From NCBI GenBank assembly GCA_963978545.1, contig OZ021726.1, positions 28,244,459-28,308,458 of the forward strand: a stretch of DNA of 64,000 nucleotides, read 5' to 3'. Of this stretch, positions 49,680-62,243 are shown piece after piece. The notes under the pieces are model-generated. The model did not search any database and was not told the origin of the DNA. It was given only the letters and a program-made list of their open reading frames with translations. Within the stretch, counting starts at the first letter, position 1. Each line of letters begins with the position of its first letter. Position numbers and translations under genes: made by a program. The DNA is from Linyphia triangularis. Taxonomy: Eukaryota; Arthropoda; Arachnida; Araneae; Linyphiidae.

Positions 49680-52044
49680 GATTTATCCCCGGTATTGTAA
49701 ACACAAATTCTAATTACCCCAGAAAGTCTTCCTTCTTATAAAAAGATTCAACTTGAATACCATTATATCAGTTTCAAAAATTACTAGAAATACTTTTAAA
49801 ATACAATTAAGACTTGAGAATACTTATTCAAACTATCTTTCATTAGAAATTCAAAGCTGAAAAAAAAAAAAGCTTTTAGCATGCAGGCTATTAAGCATTT
49901 CCTCTCTCGTGAACATTGATTTCCTATACCCTATGTCATTTCAACGCGTTAAATTCATACTTCTTGTATCGTTTGCCGTCAGTTGAGGATGAAAAATAGG
50001 AAGAGTTTTTAACAAACTTTGGGTTTCAATGATTACAGTAAGAAAGAGAAATGGCACTTCTATATAAAGGGAATATATTTTGCACTTAAAATGGTAGCTC
50101 TAAGAATGTAATGAATCTACTGTAATAAAGTAGGCAGTTTTATCCTTGTGCAAAGATACAGATCATAAATTCTAATCAACTTTTTATTGTTATCATAAAT
50201 CTAAATTTTAGATTTTTTTTTTTTTAATATTTAAAAGGCATTTCAGATCATATACGTTAAAAAGTAAGTTAGATCATTTGACAACTTTTCAACAAAAGGA
50301 ATCTTAAAGAAATCGCTTTTACAATATATTATTCAATTTTTCCATTTCTGTAATGGTCTTAAGTTGTTACTAAAATTTTTTACTATGTTTATGGATAGTA
50401 AATGTGATTAGCTCCAAAATAAACGCACCCAATTAATTCATTGCTTAAGTTTAATATAGTAAAATGCTATAATGGTTCAGTTGTTGCAGGTAAAATATAG
50501 TAAGATTGGTGCATCCTTTGCTGACATAAAGAAGTAAAATTACCATAATTATTTCGCTTAAAATAAAATCGATTATTTTACTAGTTTTTTTTTATTTAGT
50601 AATATAATATAGCAAACCAAAATTAAAATTTGAATACATTTGAGGTTTCTATCAATCTGAAGATAAATGCCTTTTTCTTGCTAAGTATTATTTCTAGACG
50701 GTTACTCTGTTATGACAATCCATTTTCCTCGTTTTCACACAAAACCAAAATTTATAAATGATAAATCAGCTTAACGATTAAGACCTACTCTTCTGACAAA
50801 TAGTTTATTAACTATTACACATTGTACTATTTGTTTGAAAATCAAAGTTAAATAAATCAAATTATTCTAGATATTTTTAAAAGTTGTGATAGTTTACAGG
50901 ATACAGCAATATTATTGGAAAAAAAATTTAAGTACGTTAAAGATACCTAAAAAAAATTTATATATATCAGCAATAGAATACAATATTTGACTCTGATGAG
51001 CTTTTAAGGAAGTAATTTCTTTACCCATATCCTAAATGCGTCGAATATCCATGGAACCAGAACTAAATTATTATTAATTTAGGGTTGTTTTTTTTTTTTT
51101 TTTTTTTTTTTTTCATTGATTCCTACGAGAAATCACTACTCTTACAAAATTCTGTTATTCCGAAACCCGGCTGACTATTTTTATAAAACCATTTCTAGTC
51201 ACAAACTAAAGCAAAGTTTAAAATTTCATTTTAATAAAAATTTATGACTTATTCTGAATAAAAGTTTTTGCAAAACTCATTTTACTTATGCCCTGTATAT
51301 TGATTTTTCACCAAACTCTAACAGGGTTACGACAGGACACAAAATAAAATCATGGCCACCGTACACCCACCAGCCTTGTTACAGAAAGACATATTGTGTT
51401 GTTTTTCTTATTCCAGACTTCTCGACTGTTTTTATACATATATATCGAACTAAAAGCGGTTTTGACGTCGGCACGGGTTCGGGATATGAAGGACACATAT
51501 TGGATTTTGAATTTGCTTTTGGTTCAAACTCAGGGGAATTCCTTACTGATAAAATCCAAACACTACTCTTTTTTTTTCTTTCTTTTAGGTCGCCGTCTGT
51601 TCCGTGCGACAAACTCAGTTGTCAATTTTGTCGTTCCGGTATTTGATTTTTTTGCCATGCGAGGTTTGCTAAATTTAGCATCCATGTTTTTCTTGCGAAA
51701 AATTGTGGAAAGAGGTTACCAGTTGTTGTGTATGTTCATTTCTGAAGTTGCAACAAACTTGTTTCTGTATATTCGGGTGAAATGTAATTTTAAGCTTGTG
51801 TGTTTCTGCTCTGTACTTCCGGCAATTTTTTTCCATGTTGAGTTATTCTTTTTTCCAAAGGGTTACTTTATTCTCGAAGTCCTGCTAATATGGCCGGTAA
51901 GACTCTAGTATTACAATTTCAAACAGTGTTTCTAAATAACCATGCACTAATGTTTAGACACAAACGAATGATAAGATGTAATCATTGTTAAACTTCTTAC
52001 ATAAAACCTGATAAAATAAACAGACTGACAGAATGCAACTCTCA
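49680..52044. other. AT-rich sequence, includes one long unexplained ORF
   Basis: Repeat block 49900-50105 pairs with 42043-42255. A plus-strand open frame of 170 codons spans 51396-51908. It is hydrophobic and Phe-rich because of T runs, crosses a poly-T stretch, and shows no domain. I do not call it a gene. A GGTAAGACT donor-like site near 51896 is noted. A poly-T tract lies at 51087-51113. Confidence 0.4.
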
Positions 52045-52451
52045 ATGGACAATATTTTTTAAAAACGAGTGAAATTAGTGTATATTTATGAAGAATTTCT
52101 TTCTGATTCCAAGCATTTAAACAAAAGTTCTTTAAAAAAAATTGCTATTTAAACTTTAAGAAAAGAAAATGCCCCAAAACCGAGCCAAAACAAGTCCGTT
52201 CAAAACAGTCAACAAAATCCGTGAGGTAAAGAGCCCCTATCGTTTCTATGGTTATTGTGAGGTTTCTGCCAAATGGTTTGCATTGGTAGACCATTGCCAC
52301 ATTCCGTACAGATTGGAGTGATTTGCGAGAAACTTGCAAATCTGGTTTCCGCTACTGCATTTCAAGCCAAGATGTTTGCGAAGTAGTGACGTCACATTCA
52401 ATTCAAATGAATCGTTTACTCACCAACGTCTAACAGGGAAACTTTGATTTC

Positions 52452-52491
<40 letters not shown>

Positions 52492-52579
52492 CTTACTGAG
52501 TAGAAATTTTTGTGTTCATGGCATTTTCGAAACATTTAGAATTGAATAAAAAAAAATTAAAAATGCGGGAATTATCCAT
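52045..52579. mobile_element. 535-bp MITE, family C, copy 2
   Basis: It begins ATGGACAATATTTTTTAAAA and ends AAAAATGCGGGAATTATCCAT. The right terminal repeat matches copy 1 well. The left has lost the CCCGC. Poly-T is expanded at 52457-52483. The interior is collinear with 49146-49679. Confidence 0.8.
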
Positions 52580-53444
52580 TGTTACTAACTCAATCTTATT
52601 CAATTTAGAATGTTTTATTCAATTTATAACTCTCCTAATTCCTTACGTAAGAATAATTTTTACTTAAAATTAACATTGTATTAAAATTTAAAAATTTTAA
52701 TAATTTTTACAAAGAGGAGTTAATTTTACAATAAACTTTCTTTTAGATATAACCATTAGATAATAATAAACACAAAAAAACACTTCCCCACATACTATGC
52801 ATTTTTATATTACAGTGTACGTAGATTATTACTTTCTTTAGATTATAACTGTTATGTTTTAATTAAAAATATGTTATGCTCTATTGTTGATGAAATGCTT
52901 TAATAAGTTATGGTAATTCTTACAATTCTTATTCTAATGAACTTACCCGGGGAGACTCATTCGGTTTTGAAAGTGGGAAACTTATGTTAACTTATTAGGA
53001 AATAAAAAAATTAACTATTTCAAATTCTATCTTAGTCAATTCAGTTAGAGTTCTTTCATTCTATTTAAAAGGTTCATTCAGCCAAAATGGTAGAATACCA
53101 ATCAAAACGCCATTTTTTTTTAATTTTTTTTTTTTTTAATGGAACATCATACAAATATTCCACAAATATGTACAAGTAGCTTACTTCAATTAAAAGCATT
53201 TAGTACTTTGACATTAAATAAAATAAATGTTTTAATAACTTTCGTTTTGTCTTGTTATCGGAATGAGGATGTTTATTGAAAATATTTGTATTTGAAAATA
53301 AGTAAAGAAATAAATTATTTGGTGAAAATCAAATGGTAAGTATACCAAATGTACTATTATTATTTTTGTTTTGCAGTTAGTAAATTAATTCAGCTTTAAC
53401 TTCTTATGATGACAATCAATCACCTGTAACTAAATGTCAGAGAT
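52580..53444. other. AT-rich sequence, nothing recognised
   Basis: No open frame, repeat end or RNA gene that I can support. Confidence 0.55.
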
Positions 53445-54078
53445 AAATTAAAATTCTATTTCACGCGTAATTACCTTAGCGTGAATTTTAGTAATTTATA
53501 TGCATTTGACATTTAATTTTTCTTCTTTATATTTTATACTTTTAATTACTTTGCACTTTTTGTAATCTATCAATGTAATATTAATCCTTATCGATAGTTC
53601 TTTATTGGTTGCTTATAATAAATAAAATTGTATAAAGTTGTTTAAACAAATTCTTTAATGATTTTTAGGAAATTAAATAATACAAGAGAATTCAAAACAA
53701 CCAGAGCGTTTAAAATGTGAAAATGTGTAAATATTTGAAGATAAAATTATGTAATTTTATCTTCAAATTAAAATTCTATTTCACGCGTAATTACCTTAGC
53801 GTGAATTTTAGTAATTTATATGCATTTGACATTTAATTTTTCTTCTTTATATTTTATACTTTTAATTACTTTGCACTTTTTGTAATCTATCAATGTAATA
53901 TTGATCCTTATCGCTAGTTCTTTATTGGTTACTTATAATAAATAAAATTGTATAAAGTTGTTTAAACAAATTCTTTAACGATTTTTAGGAAATTAAATAA
54001 TACAAGACAATTCAAAACAAACAGAGCGTTTAAAATGGGAAAATTTATAAAAATTGAAGACAAAATTATGTAATTTTC
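53445..54078. repeat. 320-bp tandem duplication
   Basis: AAATTAAAATTCTATTTCAC recurs exactly 320 bp apart (53445 and 53765), and the copies stay collinear with only scattered substitutions (for example TTAATCCTTATCGATAG against TTGATCCTTATCGCTAG). Each contains a small hairpin TTCACGC-12-GCGTGAA. A perfect 28-bp palindrome (53737-53764, GAAGATAAAATTATG then the complement) sits exactly at the junction. Confidence 0.9.
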
Positions 54079-56121
54079 ATAGGTATAATAGAAAACTCGG
54101 AGAGGAGTGAGCTCCAATAAAAAAATAAAAATAGTACATTTTTTCATAAACAGATGGCGTTCATCTCTGAAATATTCTTAACGAGTTTACAAATATTCTG
54201 TTACTACTAGATGATCCTGTACCACAAACGTAAAAAAATATTCTTTATAGTTTTAATGTTATAGTAAAATTACCAAAATTAATCGAGCAATTATTAAAGA
54301 ATAATGTTCAAGATACAAAGTACCACAATGGCTACCACAAACTGATGACTTATAATAATTAAACTTTCTTGTTGAGCATGAATACCCGGTAATCTATGTA
54401 TATATAATTCTCTTGCGTGTCGCCCAAATTCGGCTGTGTTTCTGTGAGCAGAATGGCAACTACTTTAAACATCCAATCATAAATCTTCTAAATGTACTTT
54501 ACGCATGAATTTCCAAATTCAGTAATCCAGCCAATCACAAAATATCTTTTGAAATTTGACTAATGTATCTGGCAAAATTTAGCAACTTGGATTCACTATA
54601 TTTTGTTTTTCTTATTATACATATACGAATTGCCTAATTAAAACGTATTAATTTAATACTTAAGATGATGCAAGAATAAATAGATCCAAGATGTGTATAT
54701 TTCTTTTGAATTAGGATTCTGGATAAAACAGACTTTTTTGAAAAAATTTCTGCTGGAGCATGTTCCAGAGGTTAGTAGAAAGTGTTTTACGGTAACCACT
54801 TTTTTTTTTTTTTTGTCAATTTTGCCGCCAAGTTGAATTGACATTAAACTACAGGTTTTCTAACTTACTAACTTAATTAAAACTAAGGATCCCAAATTTT
54901 CAACTTGGGAATCAATACACCTGAGAATTCCTATTTAAGCCTTATAGTTTACTTGTTTTGTTTTTTTACTTTCAATTAGAGGCTTTAACTTACCCTGAAT
55001 AAAATAAAGGGCTATAAAATTATTGAATTCAATCACATAAAAATGCAAATTTTTTTTATTTCTATATGAATACATAATAGTAAAAAAAATAAGCATAAAG
55101 TAGATATCATTGAAAATTTATATTTTCAACGATAACCAAAAACCGGCTAAAAATATTTTAATCAAAATGCCTTTTAAGGAGTTTTAAACTTCCCCACCTC
55201 AAAAACTATCGGAAAAATTCTATAAATCCATAAAAAGTTGAAAAGAAGCTTATGTAAAGTAGAGTTCTCTTACCTTGAGCATTTTCTATTAACCATTCTT
55301 TTTCATCTGTTTCAATTACCCCCCAAAAATTATGTAATAAGTATCGCTAAACTTACACCAATTTTGTGGTTTTTTATACGCTTTTTTTTTAATTAATGAA
55401 AATCTAAAAACGAAAACAGAATATTATACGGATCCATGTCAAATTTAATTACTCTGACCTTTATAACAATGAAATTGTATATAATAAATACACACTCGAG
55501 AAGTCATAACTAAATATCCGCGTGCTGTTTCCTGTGAGTTATGTTCTATAGATATCAATTTTAGATTGAAAAAGTTTAGTTACTGCTTTTTTACTTTTCG
55601 TTTCATTTTATTAAAAACTCAATGCTTATCCATCCACAAGTTTAATTTTTCAATGACACCATTGCTATTATTGAAATTTGTGAGATGCTTGACACCCCTA
55701 GTTTATTCTTCCATCTTTATTCTTTATTAATGTACGGATAAGATTAAGGCATCCTTACATTCATGTAAGGATGCATTAAAAGGGGGTTCGGTAGGCCCTA
55801 TATCACTAATGTTAAAAATCTCTGAGAATCGCATTTTTTTAAGACAAAATAATTTTAAAAAACATAAATAATCAGCATTTTTTTAAAACGTTCACTTCAG
55901 ATTAAAATGTGATACATGGCAAATATGGGGTAAAAATTTCATAAAGAAGCTAGTAGCCGATTTTTTTTTTTTTTTTTTTTTTTATAAAGATACATAGAAT
56001 TTTGAAAATTGACATTTTGAGATAAATGCATTTTTATGTGAAATTGTAGCATGGCGAACGTGGGTTTACTTTTTTTAAAACTAACTTTTCTCCGGAACTA
56101 GAAAGAGCACAAGCCAAAACT
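54079..56121. other. AT-rich sequence; possible degraded element from 55784
   Basis: No gene supported. From about 55780 the sequence AAAAGGGGGTTCGGTAGGCC starts a non-coding block with a poly-T tract (55962-55983). It looks like another TTAA-MITE end but I find no matching right end. The SINE at 56134-56316 is inserted in it. Confidence 0.4.
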
Positions 56122-56328
56122 ATATCTCAAAAGATTTGGTTGGTTGTTTTCAGATTATATGGCGCCGTCAGCAACACGAGGGCTATAATGTGCCCAAACA
56201 TTCGTCATTAGACAAGCCAACATACATTTACAAACACCCATGCCTAACATGGGACTCGAACCCGCAACCTCGAGGTCTAGAAGCAAGCACGCTAACCGCT
56301 ATACCGTTTGGTCGGCATATCTCAAAAG
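56122..56328 (-). mobile_element. tRNA-derived SINE with 12-bp target-site duplication
   Basis: The element body is 56134-56316, and ATATCTCAAAAG duplicates it at 56122-56133 and 56317-56328. On the minus strand it begins GCCGACCAAACGGTATAGCG, has an A-box region TAGCGGTTAGCGTGC (56301-56287) and a perfect B box GGTTCGAGTCC (56262-56252) with tRNA-like spacing. It continues into a non-tRNA body (GGGCACATTATAGCCCTCGT) and ends with a CAACCAACCAAAT tail. The intact duplication shows retroposition by LINE machinery, and it is younger than the repeat it interrupts. Transcription would be by RNA polymerase III. Confidence 0.9.
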
Positions 56329-56916
56329 CAGTAGAATACTTTGAAATTTAAAAATATGCAAAAATCACGAAAACCAAAATTTTGAAATTAAAACGTATTA
56401 GTTTCTTTTTCTTCTATTTGCTATGAGTTAGCATGATCTTACCTTAAATATTGGAATTACAACCTGGTATTGCAAATTAAGAAACATTTTGTTTTGAAAG
56501 ACATCATGGATATTTTTCTAATTCCCATTAAACACTTCAAGGAGATATAAGCTTTTGAATAAGATTGAACTTTTGTTAATGCTTCTTCATGCCTCTGGGA
56601 TACATAGTGTTAATTTTTTGCTAATACTCCCGCCAGCTAATAAAGTTTAAATATAGCTAATCTTATCCTAACAATTCCAATTCATATGATTCCATTCATA
56701 TTTAATTCATTCGTAACGTTAACATTTAATAAGTTAAACTAGAATCAAATGAAAAAATATTAATTGAAATAAAGCCACAAACAATAAAGAATACGTTTTA
56801 AAATTAAATACTGGATTCGGTAAAATAGAAAAAAAATATTTAATACATTATCAGTAAGAGTTTTAATTACCTTAATTGAGAATATGTTCTCTTAATTCGC
56901 AAATGACATCCTATAA
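56329..56916. other. AT-rich sequence, nothing recognised
   Basis: No gene, RNA or repeat boundary seen. Confidence 0.5.
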
Positions 56917-57350
<434 letters not shown>

Positions 57351-58674
57351 AGTTTTATTTATTTATTTGTTTGTTTGTTTGTCTGTTTCACTAACTTTCA
57401 TTACCTTGTACATCTAACATGAAAAATATATAGTTATAAACTATATTTTTCCATGCTGCAGTGAAAAAGTTTGTATCCTTGACTAAATCATGTTTGTTGG
57501 TGTCAAGCAATAAGACTATACAGAAAACCTGCCTAATTGTCTATAATGATGTAATTATACATCAAGTTAAGCACATGCTTACCTATCGCATTAGATAATC
57601 CCTTGATTCTTCTTACCCATCACTACTTGAAACATTTTTTTATCATTTATTAAAATCTAATAACATATAAAATATAAGTATAAGAATATTAATAAAAATG
57701 TATTAAATATTTTAAACTAAGCATAATTAAATTTCAAATAAATCTTAACAAACAAATTCATCTTGAACTAGCTCCCAAAAACTTTATTTCAAAACATAAA
57801 TACCTTTTGCATTTCTGATGAACACTGATATAAACAAGGGGTTTATCTAGGTATTAATAATATTACGGTGTGTTTGAATAGCTCTAATATTTTGAATTAC
57901 TCTCTATGAAAGCTAGTCCATCAATATATACAAGCATTAATAATTTAGGTACTTTGAAATGTGCATTTAAACTACTGTATTCAAAGTTCCAATATAATTA
58001 ATTTTGAGATTTTGAACATAAAGTTAGTCTCATAAGAGAATACATTAAATATTCTATTTGATGATATAACGCAGTCATACATCTCGTTCATTATTGTCTA
58101 CATACAAACTTAACTCAAATTCTTTCAAGCATTTTAATATTAATGAACTAAATATTTTCTAATATTTTGTACAATTCTATTTGATGCAATAGCAATAATG
58201 TTCATTAGAATGATACAAAAGGCAAATCTAATGTAATAAATATTAGGAATAATTTAATTAACTTAGTTGTACTCGATTCTATTTTCGATATATAAGCATG
58301 AAGTATAAATGGCTGATATAATAAGTATATGTTCTTAAACAAATTTTAAAATTCTTTCTATGAAGTAAATTTACATTTTGAATATTTAAGTCCAAATTTA
58401 TTGAAATACCTTTCTTGTAGTTTTTAGAGTTCTGCATTAAAACGCATCCAAAAAAATTTCTGTGATAAAATTTTAAATAAATAATGCTTAAAGGTTAAAA
58501 AAAATATTCATTTTGAAGTAAAATACTCTAAGAGAATATCTAGTTCTAACATACTATTTTATTTATAGGAGCTGATTTTCGGAAAATATTTCTAGTCAAT
58601 ATATTTAAAAACATCCTACCATATTATTACTTTTAGAAATGTAAAAGAATACAGGCATCACGTTTATTTAGAAT
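57351..58674. other. AT-rich sequence, nothing recognised
   Basis: A (TTTG)n run at about 57364-57385. No gene supported. Confidence 0.55.
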
Positions 58675-58678
58675 TTAA

Positions 58679-59176
58679 GGGGACTTGGTAGCCTGCAAAC
58701 TATTTTTTTAATTTAAGCCTTTAAAATTATACAGTTTGCATATTTGGATGTATTACTAGGCAATAACGAAATTTTATTTAAAAAAGTTCACATTGTGTTC
58801 AAAATTTTAAACTTTTAAAAAAAATTCAACAAATTTCAAATTCTATCTTCTTTTTTTTTTCATTTTTCACTACTTTTTCCCGATTTTTTTTTAAATGTTT
58901 CTAGTAATATTACTAGGCAATAACTAAATTTTATTTAAAAAAGTTCACATTGTGCTCTTAATTTTAAACATTTTTAAAAAATTCTTCAAATTTTACATTC
59001 TATCTTCTTTTTCATTTTTCCCTACTTTTTCAAGATTTTTTTAAAAAACTATTTCTAGAAATATACTCTAACCTTTTAAGTATTGGATTTTGAATAAGTA
59101 AAATAGTTTTGGAAAAAAACAATAAAAACTATACTAGGTAAAAAAAGAGTAAAAAAAAGGATATTTTTCAACCTTT

Positions 59177-59240
<64 letters not shown>

Positions 59241-59682
59241 AAAGGTTGAAATCCTTTTTTTTACTCTTTTTTTACCTAGTATAGTTTTTATTGTTTTTTT
59301 TTTTTTTTTATTCAAATATCCATGCATATTTTTTCATTTTTTCAAATAGATCTTTTGAATGACACACAAAAAATTTCAAGTCATTTCCTTTTTATTTGTT
59401 GGGGTTTTAGCATTTTGAGTAAAGTAGCAATTCCAAAAAAAAAAAAAAAAAAAAAAAAAAAAACAAGAACTGAGATATATGCGATCGAAACATCAAAGGA
59501 GATATTGCACCTATGATAAATTCTCTTTAAAAATACAAATACTTTTTTTTTTAATTGCAGTTATCAAATCAGTTAAAAAATTTGCCAGAATAAGAAAAAG
59601 GTTTTAAATATTATAAGCGCTCAAAATATAGAAAATCAATGTTTTTATAATTTTTTGTGAAAACAAGGTGTACCAAGTCCCC
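58679..59682. mobile_element. TTAA-target MITE, family A, copy 2, rearranged
   Basis: The ends GGGGACTTGGTAGCC and GTACCAAGTCCCC are inverted repeats, flanked by TTAA on the left and TAAA on the right. It aligns with 15714-16446 in reverse orientation, but is 270 bp longer for two reasons. A segment beginning TATTACTAGGCAATAAC is tandemly duplicated (58751 and 58908), and an extra inverted arm creates a hairpin (59113-59300). Poly-A at 59437-59462. Non-coding. Confidence 0.75.
59113..59300. repeat. Hairpin with (AT)n loop inside the MITE
   Basis: The left arm includes ACAATAAAAACTATACTAGG and TCAACCTTTAAATTATATAT. The right arm is its complement. The centre is about 50 bp of (AT)n (59184-59235). 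One small difference: the left arm has GGATATTTTTCAACC where the right arm gives GGATTTCAACC. Confidence 0.85.
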
Positions 59683-61154
59683 TAAATTCCTAATTAATAT
59701 GCTGTTTAAGAAAAAAATTCCATTCAGCTGTATAAAAATATTTCTTCTTTACTCACTCGATGAAGTTAATCCATATCAATTAATTAAATTACCTTTTTAA
59801 AATTATAGAACGGTTTCCTCTTAAATAAATGCCATTACATAGGTTATATAACTCAAGAATAAAAAATAAACCTATAAATACAAAAAAAAATTAAAACTAA
59901 TTTAAAATGAACCTTAATTCTCTTCCAAAATTTAGCCCAAATTTCAATCAAGAAAGTATTATAAATTTTCCGCATTTCTACGGAAAATTTAAAAGACTAA
60001 AATAAATTTTCAAGAAAAATAAGATTCATTTTAAATTAGTGAAATACGTCCATTGTGTATTAAAGAAATAAAATAAAATTTCAGATTATTTATAATTATT
60101 ATATTCTGAGTATCTAAATAAATAAAAGTTTTCATTACAAAAAACTCTCGATAAACAAATATATCATGAGTTTCTAATAGAGCAAACATATAATGGCATT
60201 TCAAATTGCCATAAAATGGCACATCATATTACTAGTCCATTATAATGATTTTGTGTTTTATTATTATTAATCAAAATAAGTTGAAAATCTACTTAGAAAT
60301 ATAAACGCACGCTAATAATCAAAAAACTACTTTTACTCAATAACTAAACTAACTTACTTAACACCCTTTCTATATTTCCTACCAATATTCCCCAAATTGC
60401 GATCAGAATGAGATATTACTCTAAATTGCAATCTCTCTATCGCTCAGTTGAACTTTTCTTTTTAACTATGGACTGTTAGCTGCGAGCTACTTTCATGAAA
60501 AGAAAACCTAGCTTCATTTGAATAATGCTAATGCGTTGCGAAGAAATATTCTACTTCGCCCCTTAACTTTTCCCTTACCCCCACAGCACGTTGCAATTAC
60601 GTTGACTGACGAAAAGTATAAGGGAAATAAAAAAGAAATCATTTTTCTCTTGAAGTAATAAGCTAGGATTCATCTTTACGTATTTCTCCGATAAATCTCT
60701 TCTTTGTCGTATTTTACGTTCTAGTAGAATCCGGTTTCACCACTTCATTTTTTCTGTATGTATATTTAGTAACATGATATATCTTCTGATTTAAACTAAC
60801 ATTACTTAGGATATTTTTTTATTTTTTTTTCATGAAGTAGAAAAACGCTTTCAAGAAAATTTCTTATGAGTAACTCTATATGAGTATTTAAAGCTTCGAA
60901 AGACTTATGCTTATGTAAAGCTGGTTTTATAAAATCTTTTATGCCATGTTTGTCGTAAAAAAGCAACTCTAAAGACTGCTAATAGATAAGATTTTATCAA
61001 AAATATGTATTCTGAATTTCCTTAGGTGATCTGAGGATGACTTTATAAGTTGCAGAGTAAAATTATATTTATTTAACCATCAACAAACAAAATAACCCTT
61101 ATAAGCAAAGTTTTTAACACAAATCTATTATGAGCATTGCGAATGTTTGTATGC
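59683..61154. other. AT-rich sequence with one dispersed repeat block
   Basis: No gene seen. The block 60505-60620 matches 37255-37385. Confidence 0.5.
60505..60620. repeat. Dispersed repeat block (partner at 37255-37385)
   Basis: CATTTGAATAATGCTAATGC and CACGTTGCAATTACGTTGAC then TGACGAAAAGT match the earlier copy in order and orientation. Confidence 0.7.
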
Positions 61155-61415
61155 AATAGGGTATTTGACAAATTTTCAAAATATGTTTTAAATAAAAGGT
61201 ATGCACAAAATAAAAGACACGTATTTTTTCTTTTTTCAAAATAATGCCGCAAAACGCTAAAAATTGCATTTTAAAATGCAAGTAGAAGCCCCTCCCCTAA
61301 AACGCTGCTCAAAAACCCATCTGTCTGTGTGACGTCGATCTTGCATGAACAGCATCGCAATCGCGAGTGAGTTTCCAGCGCGAAATGTGTTTTTCTTTTG
61401 ATTTCGTTCCAAGAA

Positions 61416-61608
61416 ATGTCTCACCGGTATCGGTATTATGCAGTACCCCACTGTACAAGTACTTCAATTAAAACTCCGGAAAAGTTGTGTACACATGTGC
61501 CCAGGAAAGCAGAAATACAAAAAAAGTGGTTAAATCTTGCAAGAAGAGAATTAACTTAGTTTTCACCACAGACTACGATTCACTTCTGTGAAGGTCATTT
61601 TGATGCAA
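61416..61608 (+). pseudogene. Broken THAP zinc-finger domain exon
   Basis: The frame starts MSHRYRYYAVPHCTSTSI, then KTPEKL, HVPRKAEIQKKWLNLARREL, an in-frame TAG at 61557, and continues FSPQTTIHFCEGHFDA up to a GTAATA donor-like site at 61609. This is the THAP fold's C2CH order: second Cys at 13, the conserved Trp at 39, and Cys58-x2-His61. The first zinc ligand (residue 8) is Tyr (TAT for TGT), and the stop truncates the domain. The protein would bind no zinc and would end at residue 47. THAP domains bind DNA in P-element-like transposases and domesticated regulators. Here the probable terminal repeats around it favour a transposon origin. Confidence 0.7.
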
Positions 61609-61819
61609 GTAATACTTTATTTAATTTTTTTAAATGTTTTAGCTACACAATATTAAGTTTAAGTACTGATGCACTATTGAAATATTGATTTTTTTTATTT
61701 TTTATTTTTTTATTATTATTATTTTTTGTAAATTTGAAACCAAAATATTTGTTTTGTTTACATGAATTGGTTTGAAAAAAACATTTTTTGTCTGTCATAT
61801 TAAACTTTAATTACTGTAT

Positions 61820-61836
61820 GCGGTCTGACAGACCGC
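61820..61836. repeat. Perfect 17-bp palindrome GCGGTCTG-A-CAGACCGC
   Basis: Eight-base arms around one A, in otherwise AT-rich sequence. It lies 16 bp inside a TTAA followed by ACTTTAATTACTG, a degenerate match to the piggyBac-like end at 62240, so it may be a subterminal transposase-binding repeat. Confidence 0.8.
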
Positions 61837-62014
61837 GAGTCATTTTTTGTAGAATGCTTCCAACCCCCTAAAATATTTAATCTTTGACTTTAAATTAATT
61901 TTTCCAATTCTTTGTTACTGAAATTTTAAATTGATCTTCACCAAATTTTTTGGAGCAGTATGAACCACGTGTTGCCCTTGCGCCAAAAAAGATCAAACCA
62001 CCCAATCACAGCAG

Positions 62015-62243
62015 TTAACCCTTTATTTACTAAGTTTTTTATAATTTTTACTAACTGTTTTGAATATTTAATGTTTCCAAAAAGAAGCAATCTTGTGCTG
62101 TCATTCAATAGGTGAAAAACAAACTTCATAAAAGTGGACTTCAAAGTCCCTATGGGTTTCAAAGCATTTAAATCAGTACAGTACCATGAGAAATGTAGTA
62201 TAATGACTGGACTTATAAGTACCGTCAGTAGATAAAGGGTTAA
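62015..62243. mobile_element. piggyBac-like MITE with TTAA flanks
   Basis: The left end TTAA-CCCTTTATTTACTAAG and right end CAGTAGATAAAGGG-TTAA give inverted repeats matching at 13 of 15 positions with perfect TTAA on both sides. CCC-starting ends with TTAA targets are the piggyBac signature. A third, degenerate end (TTAA at 61800-61803 followed by ACTTTAATTACTG) means the true element could instead be 61800-62243. Confidence 0.65.

Noticed and set aside
51396..51908. Longest non-mobile open frame on the plus strand, 170 codons
   Set aside because: Phe/Leu-rich because of T runs, crosses a homopolymer, no domain and no paired splice sites. Left as unexplained sequence.
56252..56301. Stand-alone tRNA gene
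   Set aside because: A and B boxes are present but the acceptor stem and anticodon arm do not fold, and the unit continues into a SINE body with tail and target duplication.
55784..56400. Another TTAA-type MITE (GGGGGTTCGGTAGGCC end)
   Set aside because: Only one end is visible and it differs from the GGGGA(C/G)TTGGTACC pattern. No matching right end found.
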